A stretch of 64,000 nt of DNA, from positions 119,344 to 183,343 of the forward strand of contig CAZEQJ010000003.1 in assembly GCA_964514385.1 (NCBI GenBank), read 5' to 3'. The notes below the pieces were generated by a model. The model saw only the letters and a program-made list of their open reading frames with translations, did no database searches and was not told where the DNA came from. Below are positions 35,261 through 43,817 of the stretch, one piece after another. The first letter of the stretch is position 1. The number at the start of each line of letters is the position of its first letter. The position numbers were made by a program, and so were the translations under genes. This DNA comes from CAZEQJ01 sp964514385 (lineage in GTDB: Bacteria; Bacteroidota; Bacteroidia; Cytophagales; Cyclobacteriaceae).

Positions 35261-36262
35261 ATGGCAATAGAAATAATTGAACTTGAAATAGCAGACAAGA
35301 AAAATGAAGGACCAGACGCCGTTTCGGTCTTCTTTAAGAATAAATTTGATTATAAACCCGGGCAGTTTATAACACTGATCACAGAGGTTGAAGGGAAAGA
35401 GGAGCGACGCTGTTACTCTTTATTTACTACACCTCAGGATGATATACCCGGCATTATGGTCAAAAAGGTCGACGGTGGTAAAGTGTCCGGCTGGATTGTT
35501 AATGATGTAAAACCCGGCGATAAATACAAAGGTATGCCCCCTATGGGATCATTTACATTAAATGCTGTGACCAACCCGTCCAGGATATTCATGCTGGCGG
35601 GAGGTTCCGGTATTACACCTGTAATATCCATGTTGAAATCCAGGCTTAATGACAATCCCGAGGCACATATAGAGTTGTATTATGTAAACAGAAATCAGGA
35701 GCTGGCGATTTTCTATGATGAACTGAAAGCGCTTGCAGAACACCATCCCAATTTGAAAATAATGCACCATTTTACCGCGGAAAAAGGCCGCCCAGATGCA
35801 GCTGCTATCAAAAATGCTTTTTCTGAAGCAGCAAGGGATACGGAGTTTTACATCTGTGGTCCCGACGGTCTCATGCAAATGGCCCAGATGGCTGCAGTTG
35901 ATATGGGGATACCCGGAGCGAATATCCGAAAAGAAAGCTTTACTGCCGGTATCACATCTCCTGCCGAAGTGGTTACACCTGATGATGAGAAATCGGACGT
36001 TACCATTATTCTCGATGGAGAGGAATATAAGATCAAGGTGGCACGTGAAGAGTCGATATTATTTACAGCGCTGGACAACGGACTTGATATGCCATACAGT
36101 TGCCAAAGTGGCGTATGTACTGCCTGTCGATGTAAACTAATCAAAGGAGAGGTGGATATGGAGACGAGCGACGGCCTGACACAGGATGAAATTGATGAGG
36201 GATACCGCCTGATATGTGTAGGGCATCCCGGACAAAAAGAAATTATATTGGAAGTAGATTGA
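35261..36262 (+). CDS. Ferredoxin-type NAD(P)H reductase, PaaE-like
   Basis: At 333 residues this has an FAD domain ('ERRCYSLFTTP', the RxYS motif), an NAD(P)-binding domain ('LAGGSGITPVISMLKSRL', then 'FYICGPDGLMQMAQ') and a C-terminal plant-type [2Fe-2S] domain with cysteines in 'SCQSGVCTACRCKL' and 'LICVGHP'. This order matches PaaE and related electron-supply reductases of oxygenases. No paa oxygenase genes are near, so the electron acceptor may be a different oxygenase or desaturase. One base separates it from the M3 peptidase gene, but no functional link is evident. Confidence 0.9.
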   Translation: MAIEIIELEIADKKNEGPDAVSVFFKNKFDYKPGQFITLITEVEGKEERRCYSLFTTPQDDIPGIMVKKVDGGKVSGWIVNDVKPGDKYKGMPPMGSFTLNAVTNPSRIFMLAGGSGITPVISMLKSRLNDNPEAHIELYYVNRNQELAIFYDELKALAEHHPNLKIMHHFTAEKGRPDAAAIKNAFSEAARDTEFYICGPDGLMQMAQMAAVDMGIPGANIRKESFTAGITSPAEVVTPDDEKSDVTIILDGEEYKIKVAREESILFTALDNGLDMPYSCQSGVCTACRCKLIKGEVDMETSDGLTQDEIDEGYRLICVGHPGQKEIILEVD

Positions 36263-36263
36263 T

Positions 36264-37967
36264 ATGGAGATAGCAATAGAAAGAAAATATCTTGACGAAT
36301 CGTTTCGCATTGAAGGGTGGGAAAGTATCCCGGAATACCTGGATGAATTACTTCAGCGCCAGCTAAATACGCGGGAAGAACTTATTCAATGGCTGCGTGA
36401 CAAAAGCGAACTGGAGTCGGCCATATCAGAGGATGCCGGCTGGCGTTATATCCGTATGACCTGTGACACTGAAAATGAAGCACATGTAAAGGCGTACGAG
36501 GATTTTGTTCGTAATATCCAACCCCGTATTGCGCCCTACTCAGATAAGCTTAACCGCAAACTTGCCGATAGCCCCTTTATCGGAGAGCTTGATGACCGCT
36601 CATATCAGATATATTTCCGTGAAGTGAAAAAGGATATTGAGATGTTCAGGGAAGAGAACATTCCCATTCAGACTGAGATTCAGTCACAATCGCAAAAATA
36701 TAATGCCATCTCAGGAAAAATGAATATCGAGTGGGAAGGGAAACAAATTACCCTTCAACAGGCGGCGGTACTTTTGCAGGAGAATGACCGTAAATTACGG
36801 GAGAGCGTATACAACAAGATCACTGAACGAAGACTCCGCGATAAAGAACAAATTGAAAACCTTTTCGATACATTGATTGGCCTGCGCCATCGACTGGCCA
36901 TCAACACGGGATTTGATAATTACCGTGATTATAAATTCCGTGAAATGGGCCGCTTTGACTATAAGCCTGAAGACTGCTTTGATTTTCATGCTTCAGTACA
37001 TTCCGAAATTGTGCCGCTGCTTACAGAAATGGCTCGAAAGCGAAAAGAAACACTGGGAGTGGATGTGCTCAGACCATATGACAAAGCTGTCGATCCCATG
37101 GGAAGGAAACCGTTAAAGGCATTTGATGGTGGTGCCGACCTGCTTCAAAAATCTATCAATGTCTTCGGTAAATTAGATCCCTATTTTGCAGAGTGCCTGC
37201 GTACAATGGATAAGCTGGGGCATCTCGACCTGGAATCAAGAAACGGAAAATCACCTGGCGGATATAATTATCCGCTAGATGAAACAGGGGTACCTTTTAT
37301 TTTCATGAATGCTACCAGCACCATTCGGGATATGACTACGCTTATGCATGAGGGTGGGCATGCCATTCATTCCTTTGTTACGCGCAAGCTGCCGCTTATC
37401 GAGTTCAGGCATACACCGAGTGAGGTAGCTGAGCTGGCTTCAATGGCTATGGAGCTGATGTCCATGGACTACTGGGATGAATTTTTCCCAAATGAAGATG
37501 ATCTGAAGCGGGCTAAAATGGACCAGCTGGAGGGTGTCATCGAAACCCTGCCATGGGTTGCCACAATCGATAAGTTTCAGCACTGGGTATATGAGAATTA
37601 TGACCACAAGCCAGCTGAGCGAGTGGAGGCCTGGAATAAGATCATGGATGAATTTTCAGATGGAATTACGGACTGGTCCGGTCTGGAGGAAGCTCGTAAT
37701 TATGCCTGGCATAAACAGCTGCATTTATTTGAAGTGCCATTTTATTACATCGAATACGGATTTGCTCAGCTCGGGGCAATCGCTGTGTGGAAGCAGTACA
37801 AAGAAAATCCATCGAAAGGTCTTGAAGGGTACCTTAATGCACTTAAGCTGGGATATACCCGGTCTATACCGGAAGTATATGAAGCTGCCGGCATCCGGTT
37901 TGATTTCTCACGTGACTACATTCACGAGTTGATATCTTTTGTAAAATCTGAAATGGACGCTTTGTGA
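36264..37967 (+). CDS. M3-family oligoendopeptidase
   Basis: This 567-residue cytoplasmic zinc metallopeptidase has the HExxH site 'MHEGGHAIHSF' (H362, E363, H366) and the third ligand Glu within 'SEVAELASMAMEL'. The long helical N-terminal region forms the narrow channel that limits substrates to short peptides. Length and sequence fit the PepF/oligoendopeptidase F group. It likely degrades imported or signal-derived peptides. Confidence 0.92.
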   Translation: MEIAIERKYLDESFRIEGWESIPEYLDELLQRQLNTREELIQWLRDKSELESAISEDAGWRYIRMTCDTENEAHVKAYEDFVRNIQPRIAPYSDKLNRKLADSPFIGELDDRSYQIYFREVKKDIEMFREENIPIQTEIQSQSQKYNAISGKMNIEWEGKQITLQQAAVLLQENDRKLRESVYNKITERRLRDKEQIENLFDTLIGLRHRLAINTGFDNYRDYKFREMGRFDYKPEDCFDFHASVHSEIVPLLTEMARKRKETLGVDVLRPYDKAVDPMGRKPLKAFDGGADLLQKSINVFGKLDPYFAECLRTMDKLGHLDLESRNGKSPGGYNYPLDETGVPFIFMNATSTIRDMTTLMHEGGHAIHSFVTRKLPLIEFRHTPSEVAELASMAMELMSMDYWDEFFPNEDDLKRAKMDQLEGVIETLPWVATIDKFQHWVYENYDHKPAERVEAWNKIMDEFSDGITDWSGLEEARNYAWHKQLHLFEVPFYYIEYGFAQLGAIAVWKQYKENPSKGLEGYLNALKLGYTRSIPEVYEAAGIRFDFSRDYIHELISFVKSEMDAL

Positions 37968-37995
37968 TTAATGGAAAAAGGGATATTTTAAGTGA

Positions 37996-38757
37996 ATGAA
38001 ATCACTAATACCTATCTCTTTTTTCTTTTTATCAGGTTACCTCTTTGCGCAGACTCCCGATGAACTCATTCAGGTAGCGCGAAGCACCGACAGCGCTTAC
38101 AGAACACAAATGCTGGAGACCTCCTGGGCTGAAGTTGACTCCGCTGGTGCGTTTTGTGACCAATGGCTCATAAATGCCCGGTTATTTAGTCAATCTGATT
38201 TTTCAGACGAACTTGTCGGGAATATGCTGTCTACATTGCAATATTCATATTCATGCAGGGCAGAGATGATTTTGTTCTTAGGTACAATGAAAAATGAACA
38301 GGTTGCTGGCCTGCTAAGGCAGTACGGTTATGCTGCCCGGAGTAATTTTAACCAAACGGAAAAGTTTTATCTGCTGCTGGCGCTGGCACGAATCGGTGAT
38401 GCCACAGCAATTTCTGTTTTGCGCAGGAGAATCGAAGGACTTGAAATCAACGATGATGTCATCTATGAGATATTCCCTCATCTTCCATACACACAAAACA
38501 GAACGCTTTTTCAAATCCTCATAAATGCCACCTTAGCCGATAACGTGAATTGCTCCATGCCAGACCCTGAAAATGAAGGTATGATCAATTGTGCTTATCG
38601 TGTCATGGAGCTGATAGCTCCCTACATTGTGGATTTCCCATATTCAGTTGATGCTTCCGGTGATTTACAGGTCAGGGATTACGGAAAAGCCCTGGATCGT
38701 TCAAGAAAATGGCTGAATGCCAATCCGGATTTTAAGCTGGTTTGGTATCAGGAATGA
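37996..38757 (+). CDS. Secreted protein of unknown function, helical
   Basis: At 253 residues this has a signal peptide 'SLIPISFFFLSGYLFAQ' (3-19). The mature part is mostly alpha-helical with HEAT-like phrases such as 'LLALARIGDATAISVLRRRI', which suggests a short repeat solenoid in the periplasm. Two Cys pairs may form disulphides ('FCDQWL', 'YSCRAEM', 'NCSMPDPENEGMINC'). No family is recognised. Its last ten bases overlap the TetR gene end on the other strand. Confidence 0.7.
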   Translation: MKSLIPISFFFLSGYLFAQTPDELIQVARSTDSAYRTQMLETSWAEVDSAGAFCDQWLINARLFSQSDFSDELVGNMLSTLQYSYSCRAEMILFLGTMKNEQVAGLLRQYGYAARSNFNQTEKFYLLLALARIGDATAISVLRRRIEGLEINDDVIYEIFPHLPYTQNRTLFQILINATLADNVNCSMPDPENEGMINCAYRVMELIAPYIVDFPYSVDASGDLQVRDYGKALDRSRKWLNANPDFKLVWYQE

Positions 38758-39329
38758 AGTCCTTTGATAAAGATTTCAGAGAGTTGTTTTCCCAGGTCTG
38801 AGGCACTTAGATATCCTCTGGGATTATACCAGTTGTGGGTCCAGTTGATGCTGGCCAGCAGTGTGAGCATGATGAGTTTGGGTTCAAAGGCTTTAAACTC
38901 TCCTGCCTTAACACCATCATGGATAATGTTTTGCCAGCGTTGCTCGTAATTTTCTCTGATTTCAATAAAATTGACAAGATTATCGCCGGTGAGATGCTTC
39001 CATTCATCCAGGGCTACGGCAGCAGCGTCGGGATCTTCGTTTATTACTTCCACATGTGCTATCATGGCTTTCTCCAGCTGATTGCCGGGTGTGAGGTTTA
39101 AAGCTTCTATTTTATCAAGTACCTCAAAAAGTTTATCAGCCATGCGAAAGCATACTGTCTGAAGTATCTCCTCCTTTGATTTGATATGACTGTAGAGGCT
39201 GGCGGCCTCGATGCCGGTAGCATGCGCAATATCGCGCATCGAGGTAGCAGGGTACCCTTTCGCCTTAAACAGGCGGCATGCTTCTTTTTCTATCTGTTCT
39301 TTACGTGAAAATTTATCAGACTCTATCAT
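38748..39329 (-). CDS. TetR/AcrR-family transcriptional regulator
   Basis: From the ATG at 39329 this is 193 residues, with the N-terminal HTH 'RKEQIEKEACRLFKAKGYPA' followed by 'TSMRDIAHATGIEAASLYSH' (recognition helix region, about residues 30-50), and a helical ligand-binding C-domain. The HTH type resembles fatty-acid-related regulators of the FadR/PaaR sort, but no such target gene is adjacent. An upstream extension to 39407 overlaps the divergent gene and is rejected. Confidence 0.9.
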   Translation of the reverse strand: MIESDKFSRKEQIEKEACRLFKAKGYPATSMRDIAHATGIEAASLYSHIKSKEEILQTVCFRMADKLFEVLDKIEALNLTPGNQLEKAMIAHVEVINEDPDAAAVALDEWKHLTGDNLVNFIEIRENYEQRWQNIIHDGVKAGEFKAFEPKLIMLTLLASINWTHNWYNPRGYLSASDLGKQLSEIFIKGLHS

Positions 39330-39341
39330 ACTTCGAGGGGT

Positions 39342-39349
39342 CAAATATA
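39342..39349 (-). promoter_or_regulatory. Candidate -7 promoter element for the TetR gene
   Basis: Read on the - strand, TATATTTG fits TAnnTTTG exactly and lies 12 bases before the ATG at 39329. That predicts a nearly leaderless message. No clear -33 element is seen. Confidence 0.35.
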
Positions 39350-39405
39350 GGGACAAAAAGCTATTCCCGGTAATATTTATTATTTTCGCACCCAAATTGA
39401 ATACC

Positions 39406-39888
39406 ATGCAGACACCCAGAGATTATATTGGGAAAATCAACAATATTTATTTGTTGTTATTGGCGGGCCCGATGTTATTGTTTGCCCTGACTTTCCTTAA
39501 GGTAGATAAATACCCTCATAAGGCCCCTATGGATGGTGCTTTAGCTGAGCAGTTGACTATTGGTATTGGCATCTTCGCACTGGCGATTCTGGCTCATGGT
39601 ATTTTTTATTTTTATCGTGGTTTTCGCCGAATGGACAAAGAGGTTCCGGTAAGGGAAAAATTTTCCTCCTATAAAGAAAAATACCTGTGGTTAACCTTTT
39701 TCCTTTTCAGTGCCAATTTTATTGTAGTAATAGGCTATTTTCTGACTGCTCTGGATGTTTATCTGATTTTTTATGCTGTTACGTTAGTTACCATGACGCG
39801 TTTCCGGCCCACATTACCCGATGTGATCAAAAAGACAAAAATTAAAAAGGAGCATCACGAAAAAATCCTTAATGATTCATTTGAATAA
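39406..39888 (+). CDS. Small four-helix membrane protein of unknown function
   Basis: This 160-residue protein has four hydrophobic segments (about 13-32, 46-68, 90-113 and 116-134), a basic loop after the second ('YRGFRRMDKEVPVREKF') and a Lys-rich cytoplasmic C-terminus ('KKTKIKKEHHEK'). No domain is recognised. The ATG at 39406 gives a short N-tail before the first helix; the same frame is open further upstream but there runs through the TetR gene. It diverges from the TetR gene across 76 bases and so may be controlled by it. Confidence 0.75.
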   Translation: MQTPRDYIGKINNIYLLLLAGPMLLFALTFLKVDKYPHKAPMDGALAEQLTIGIGIFALAILAHGIFYFYRGFRRMDKEVPVREKFSSYKEKYLWLTFFLFSANFIVVIGYFLTALDVYLIFYAVTLVTMTRFRPTLPDVIKKTKIKKEHHEKILNDSFE

Positions 39889-39918
39889 AAAAAGCGGCCG
39901 GAGGCCGCTTTTATTTTT
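39887..39918. terminator. Bidirectional Rho-independent terminator
   Basis: AAAAGCGGCC-GGA-GGCCGCTTTT (39890-39912) is flanked by A-rich sequence on the left (39887-39893) and T-rich sequence on the right, so it works for both converging genes, the small membrane protein and the outer-membrane-like protein. Confidence 0.92.
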
Positions 39919-39935
39919 CTGTCTATGGGAGAATT

Positions 39936-41012
39936 TTAGAGTATAATACCAAAGGCGATCGCATTCAGCTCAGGGCCTCTGCCATCCTGAAACATCTGGT
40001 TCAGGTCGTAGTTTGCGAAGAGGTCTACACCTTTCCATCCAATGCGTGCAGTGACACCATATCGCCAGTCATTCAGATAAAAATTTTCCCAGTCTCTGAC
40101 TTTATCTTTGTCACCACCGACACGGAAAACCTGCTTCGTATAGCTGTTGATACGGTAGCCACCGTAAACGCCTGCTCCAATCCGGAATTTTTCCCCCTGG
40201 AAGCCACCAAAATCGATCATCGGTACGAAGGAGAGATCTAAATGGCTATTCACAAGCTTACTTTTTATAGCTCCCTCGCGTGTAGTCGCTATCGGCTCGG
40301 TCACAACATCGGTTGTATTCTTAACCCACAACTGATCGGGGTCGTCAAATTTGAAATTATACCAGCTGATACCGACACCCCATTCGATATAAAGGGGGTG
40401 GGCAATCCGGGTTTTATTGATATTGTTGATTGCTACGTACCATGATCCGATGGATTTCACCGCAAGTTCTGTTGGTAAAGGCTGCCCATCAGAAGCCCGG
40501 TAGGTGTTTATACCAAAGTAGAGGTTGGTAGAATTGTCATTACGCTTTTGAGTATGCCTGGATTTTTCGATGACAGTTACTTCCCGGTCAATGCGTTCTT
40601 CAATCATCTCTTCCAGCTCTTCTTCCCATTCATTTCCTTCAACTTCCACATCTTCAACACGCTCTTCATCGATTCGGATTTTAACTTCCATGGGCTCTTC
40701 TTCTACCTCTACTCGTGAAGTTTTGAGCTTTCGGTATGGCTCCAGGTCATCTTCCAGCAAAACCAAAGTAGTCATTTCATTATTTTCTTTGTTTTTGAGG
40801 CGGTCATCGATCAGCTGAAGCATATCGTACTGCAGGAGGTCGGCGATATTTTCTACTTTTTCAGAAAACACCTTGACAACCACATTACTAAACTGGAAAG
40901 ACTCACCTTCTCTTTCCACCACCACATCACTGAAGGTGATGGAGAGGGTGTCATTACTTTGGGCAAACAATGCCACAATTGGCATCAGAAGTACTATAGC
41001 TAACTTTTTCAT
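39936..41012 (-). CDS. Outer-membrane-like protein encoded with an ECF sigma factor
   Basis: From the ATG at 41012 this is 358 residues with a signal peptide ('KKLAIVLLMPIVALFAQ'). The N-terminal half has a very acidic region (about 95-145, for example 'EEELEEMIEERIDREVTVIE') that looks like a charged helix or coiled coil. The C-terminal half is beta-strand-like ('NLYFGINTYRASDGQPL', 'RIGAGVYGGYRINSYTKQV') and ends in 'LNAIAFGIIL', so a small outer-membrane barrel is likely. It follows the sigma and anti-sigma genes by seven bases and is probably their main co-regulated product. A longer start inside the anti-sigma gene is rejected. Confidence 0.75.
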   Translation of the reverse strand: MKKLAIVLLMPIVALFAQSNDTLSITFSDVVVEREGESFQFSNVVVKVFSEKVENIADLLQYDMLQLIDDRLKNKENNEMTTLVLLEDDLEPYRKLKTSRVEVEEEPMEVKIRIDEERVEDVEVEGNEWEEELEEMIEERIDREVTVIEKSRHTQKRNDNSTNLYFGINTYRASDGQPLPTELAVKSIGSWYVAINNINKTRIAHPLYIEWGVGISWYNFKFDDPDQLWVKNTTDVVTEPIATTREGAIKSKLVNSHLDLSFVPMIDFGGFQGEKFRIGAGVYGGYRINSYTKQVFRVGGDKDKVRDWENFYLNDWRYGVTARIGWKGVDLFANYDLNQMFQDGRGPELNAIAFGIIL

Positions 41013-41019
41013 TATCTTA

Positions 41020-41700
41020 TTAATTTTGAGTTTTGACTTTTTTACTGAAACTATTCCAATCAATAGAAAGGAGGTCGTTTTTGACTGCCCTGAGTTCTGT
41101 CAGGTACTCGACAGGTTCAATATTTCGTGCCTGTTCAATCAATGCGAGCGCCTCATTCCGGATTATCATAGTCTTTTTCGGCTGTATATCCTCTACCATG
41201 GTCAGCGCCATGACATCAGTTTTTCCAAAATGGCGGTATTCCGGTCGCACAGGAGATACTTCCATCATCAGCTCAACCCGATTTACTGTTGGCGTCTCTG
41301 TAACCGGTTCAATGAATACCGGGTCAGCCTGCCCGTTGATAGCTAAAGAGGGTGCAGGCGCAGGTGCCACCGGCTTCATTACAGGTTTCTGTTTTGTCTG
41401 AACTTCATTTTGATCAGCTGCCAGTAAATCCGCAACTTCCGGCATAGTAATTCTGGCAGGTATCTGTTCTTGTACCGGTGACTCAGACAGTACTTTTTCC
41501 TGGCTGACTCCGCTGAAATACCCCGCAAAATATACTGAAATCAGTAGTGCGATTACGGCAGCAGATCGCCATATAACCTTCATTGGAAAACGATTCTTTT
41601 CACTATCGAGCCCGGCCCGAACCTGGTGCCATGCATCTGAGGAGGGCTTCAGCTCAAAATCGTATGCTTTTTTGCCAAATATTTCGTCTAACCTGTTCAT
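41020..41700 (-). CDS. Anti-sigma-factor-like single-pass membrane protein
   Basis: At 226 residues this has a cytoplasmic N-terminus (1-39, 'FELKPSSDAWHQVRAGLD'), one transmembrane helix (about 45-63, 'AAVIALLISVYFAGYFSG') and a periplasmic, Pro/Ala-rich tail with 'MKPVAPAPAPS'. It overlaps the ECF sigma gene by four bases (ATGA), the usual place for a membrane anti-sigma factor that holds the sigma factor inactive. No zinc-type HxxxCxxC motif is present, so it is of a different anti-sigma type, and the call rests on topology and position. Confidence 0.72.
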   Translation of the reverse strand: MNRLDEIFGKKAYDFELKPSSDAWHQVRAGLDSEKNRFPMKVIWRSAAVIALLISVYFAGYFSGVSQEKVLSESPVQEQIPARITMPEVADLLAADQNEVQTKQKPVMKPVAPAPAPSLAINGQADPVFIEPVTETPTVNRVELMMEVSPVRPEYRHFGKTDVMALTMVEDIQPKKTMIIRNEALALIEQARNIEPVEYLTELRAVKNDLLSIDWNSFSKKVKTQN

Positions 41701-42272
41701 GACATCTGACTCATTTTATTTTCAATTTCTTCAAGATCTTTGATCTTTTTTTGCAACATCGTTCTTGCCCTGCTGAGCTGGGATTTGGATGTATTTTCGC
41801 TTATGCCGAGCGATTCGGCAATTTCTCTGTGTGAATATCCCTCAACCGCGTACATATTGAATACCGTACGGTAGCCGATGGGTAATTCACCAATCATATT
41901 TACTATGTCCTCTGAACTGAGCATCGCTTCAGTTCTGTCGTAATTCACTTCATAGGCTGCCTTTTCCAGCTCTACTTCGACATAAAGGTATTTGTTCTTT
42001 CTCAGATACTGCAGCGATTCATTCACCATTATTCGTTTCATCCAACCTTCAAAGCTGCCGTTTCCGGTATATTGATCTATCTTTTTGAAAATCTGAACAA
42101 AACCCTGCACCATAATACCTTCTGCTTCCATCTCATCGCGGACATATCTGTAGCAAAGCCCTAGCATTATGCCACTATACCGGTCATATAATGCTTTCTG
42201 TGCTGATGGTTTTCCTGCTTTGCAGGAAGAAACCAACTCTTCTAATGATGATGTTTTTGCTTTGCCAAACAT
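41697..42272 (-). CDS. ECF-type RNA polymerase sigma factor
   Basis: At 191 residues this has region 2 ('ALYDRYSGIMLGLCYRYV', then 'FVQIFKKIDQYTGNGSFEGW') and region 4 ('IGELPIGYRTVFNMYAVEGY' and 'SHREIAESLGISENTSKSQL'). It directs polymerase to its own regulon, probably including this operon. A TTG at 42296 would add eight residues, but the candidate promoter at 42297-42322 would then lie directly against the start codon; the ATG at 42272 is therefore preferred. It is co-transcribed with the anti-sigma-like gene. Confidence 0.92.
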   Translation of the reverse strand: MFGKAKTSSLEELVSSCKAGKPSAQKALYDRYSGIMLGLCYRYVRDEMEAEGIMVQGFVQIFKKIDQYTGNGSFEGWMKRIMVNESLQYLRKNKYLYVEVELEKAAYEVNYDRTEAMLSSEDIVNMIGELPIGYRTVFNMYAVEGYSHREIAESLGISENTSKSQLSRARTMLQKKIKDLEEIENKMSQMS

Positions 42273-42296
42273 GTCATTAACGACTTTCAGGAACAA

Positions 42297-42322
42297 GATG
42301 CAACGCTCTGCCTAATGGTTGC
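42297..42322 (-). promoter_or_regulatory. Candidate autoregulatory ECF promoter
   Basis: On the - strand GCAACC (at 42317-42322) is followed after 14 bases by TGCATC (42297-42302). GCAACC-like -35 elements are typical of ECF-dependent promoters, and this one lies just upstream of the sigma factor gene. The -10 assignment is inference. Confidence 0.42.
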
Positions 42323-42338
42323 GTCGCATGAAAAAAAA

Positions 42339-42779
42339 TTAATAGGATGCATCATAATTGACCAGAATATCCATGGTAACGATCTTATTTTCAGTAACTT
42401 CTACTGCATTTACTTCACCCTTTCCGTTATACGTATTGCCAAAATATTTATCATCCACTACTACAAGTACTGAATATTTTCCGGGTGGCAGTGGGACCTG
42501 ATAGTTCCCGTTTTTATCTGTTTTGATGCCGGATACCGGCTTGGAGGCTGGTTTGAAAAACATATTATCGGCGATAGCATCATCTACAGTCAACACAGGA
42601 AACACGGCGATTTCACATTCATATGGCTGTGCCGGAGGTGCTTGCCGGTCTATTCCAGGCATTTGGTTGCCGCTTTCCCATGTCACCTGCCCCGATACAC
42701 CCTGGGCTATATTACGCTGGCTGGCACATCCGATGGTGAGCAGTAGTGCTCCGGCAATGAAGTAATTGATTACATCCAT
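42339..42779 (-). CDS. Lipoprotein with carboxypeptidase-regulatory-like fold
   Basis: At 146 residues this has a lipoprotein signal ending 'LLLTIGCAS' (Cys 18). The mature domain has the pattern of a small transthyretin/carboxypeptidase-regulatory-like beta sandwich: 'GVSGQVTWESGNQMPG' at the start, 'GIKTDKNGNYQVPLPPGKYS' and 'VLVVVDDKYFGNTYNG' later. Such domains usually serve as surface or periplasmic modules. It overlaps the glycosyltransferase gene by ten bases and lies 66 bases before the sigma factor ATG. Confidence 0.8.
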   Translation of the reverse strand: MDVINYFIAGALLLTIGCASQRNIAQGVSGQVTWESGNQMPGIDRQAPPAQPYECEIAVFPVLTVDDAIADNMFFKPASKPVSGIKTDKNGNYQVPLPPGKYSVLVVVDDKYFGNTYNGKGEVNAVEVTENKIVTMDILVNYDASY

Positions 42780-43786
42780 AGTTTTTTCAGGTAAAAATCA
42801 AAGGTTAGTTTATTCATACAGTCAAAATGACCTTTCGGGCATTTGTTAAAACCGATCTTTGAACAAGGTCGGCATTTAATCTTATTATTTTCAAATATAG
42901 TAAAGCGTGTACGATATGGGTACATGCCAAACTGCGGAATGGTATTGCCCCAGATGGAAAATATCTCCTTTTTAAAAGCTGCAGCAATATGCATGATACC
43001 CGTGTCATGTGTAAATACATAGGTGGCCTGCTTTACAATCGAAGCCGATTGGTTCAGGTTAAATTTACCGCAACCATTAAATATCACCGTTTTTTTATTG
43101 AGCTGATGAAGGCCGTCCGCATATGCCACATCTGTCTCATGGTTAAAGAAGGCTTCAATTTTTGCTGCAGTTTCTGCATCGCCTTTATCCCCCAGTAGCA
43201 CGACAGGTGCATTTATACGATCGCATAATTCGATCATCTTTTTGAACGGGAGTTTCTTGGTCTCATGCTGTCCACCGATAGCATAGGCAACAAATTTTTG
43301 ATGAAAAGCTTCAGGTAACCATTCCCTTTCTACCACATCCTTGTCTGGTATGAAATAATCCAACCCCATCTGATCATTAGCCACACCCAGCTTCTTTACG
43401 GTATCAAGGTAACGGTCTACTATATGTCGCTTTGGAAGCTGGTCAATTTTTAAATTTACCATGAGCCACTTAGCCCAGTTGATTTTTTGGAATGACACCA
43501 TCGGCGTTCCTGTGAGCAGCCGAATGATTTTCGTCCGTATATTGTTATGTAAGTCGATGATCACATCGTATTTTTCCTTGCGAATGCTGCGGATCAGTTC
43601 ACTCAGTGAAGAGTCGAGTGTTTTGACCTGATCCACATAGGGGTTGTTTTTGACAATTTGTGCGTAATTTTTTTTAGTTGCAAAATGTACCTCGGCCTCG
43701 GAAAGCTGGGTTTTGCATGCACGGATCACAGGTGTGGTAAGCACTATATCACCGATAGATGAGAATCTGATTATTAATATTTTCAA
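42770..43786 (-). CDS. Family 9 glycosyltransferase (heptosyltransferase-like)
   Basis: This 338-residue cytoplasmic GT-B enzyme starts with 'MKILIIRFSSIGDIVLTTPV', the N-terminal motif of ADP-heptose:LPS heptosyltransferases, followed by 'VDLHNNIRTKIIRLL'-like sequence (written 'IIDLHNNIRTKII' here). The C-terminal nucleotide-sugar site is 'VFTHDTGIMHIAAAF'. It probably builds the LPS core or a related glycolipid. A Cys-rich C-terminus ('IKCRPCSKIGFNKCPKGHFD') matches bacterial members of this group. It diverges from the next gene with only 31 bases between the starts. Confidence 0.9.
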   Translation of the reverse strand: MKILIIRFSSIGDIVLTTPVIRACKTQLSEAEVHFATKKNYAQIVKNNPYVDQVKTLDSSLSELIRSIRKEKYDVIIDLHNNIRTKIIRLLTGTPMVSFQKINWAKWLMVNLKIDQLPKRHIVDRYLDTVKKLGVANDQMGLDYFIPDKDVVEREWLPEAFHQKFVAYAIGGQHETKKLPFKKMIELCDRINAPVVLLGDKGDAETAAKIEAFFNHETDVAYADGLHQLNKKTVIFNGCGKFNLNQSASIVKQATYVFTHDTGIMHIAAAFKKEIFSIWGNTIPQFGMYPYRTRFTIFENNKIKCRPCSKIGFNKCPKGHFDCMNKLTFDFYLKKLWM

Positions 43787-43817
43787 AATTCAGAATTTAC
43801 TGATTAATTCGCTTAAT

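Noticed and set aside
39211..39405. N-terminal extension of the small membrane protein through the TetR gene
   Set aside because: That stretch is antisense to the TetR HTH coding region; the ATG at 39406 begins just before the first membrane helix.
41013..41063. Longer start of the outer-membrane-like protein inside the anti-sigma-like gene
   Set aside because: The ATG at 41012 directly begins a normal signal peptide; the extension lacks that character.
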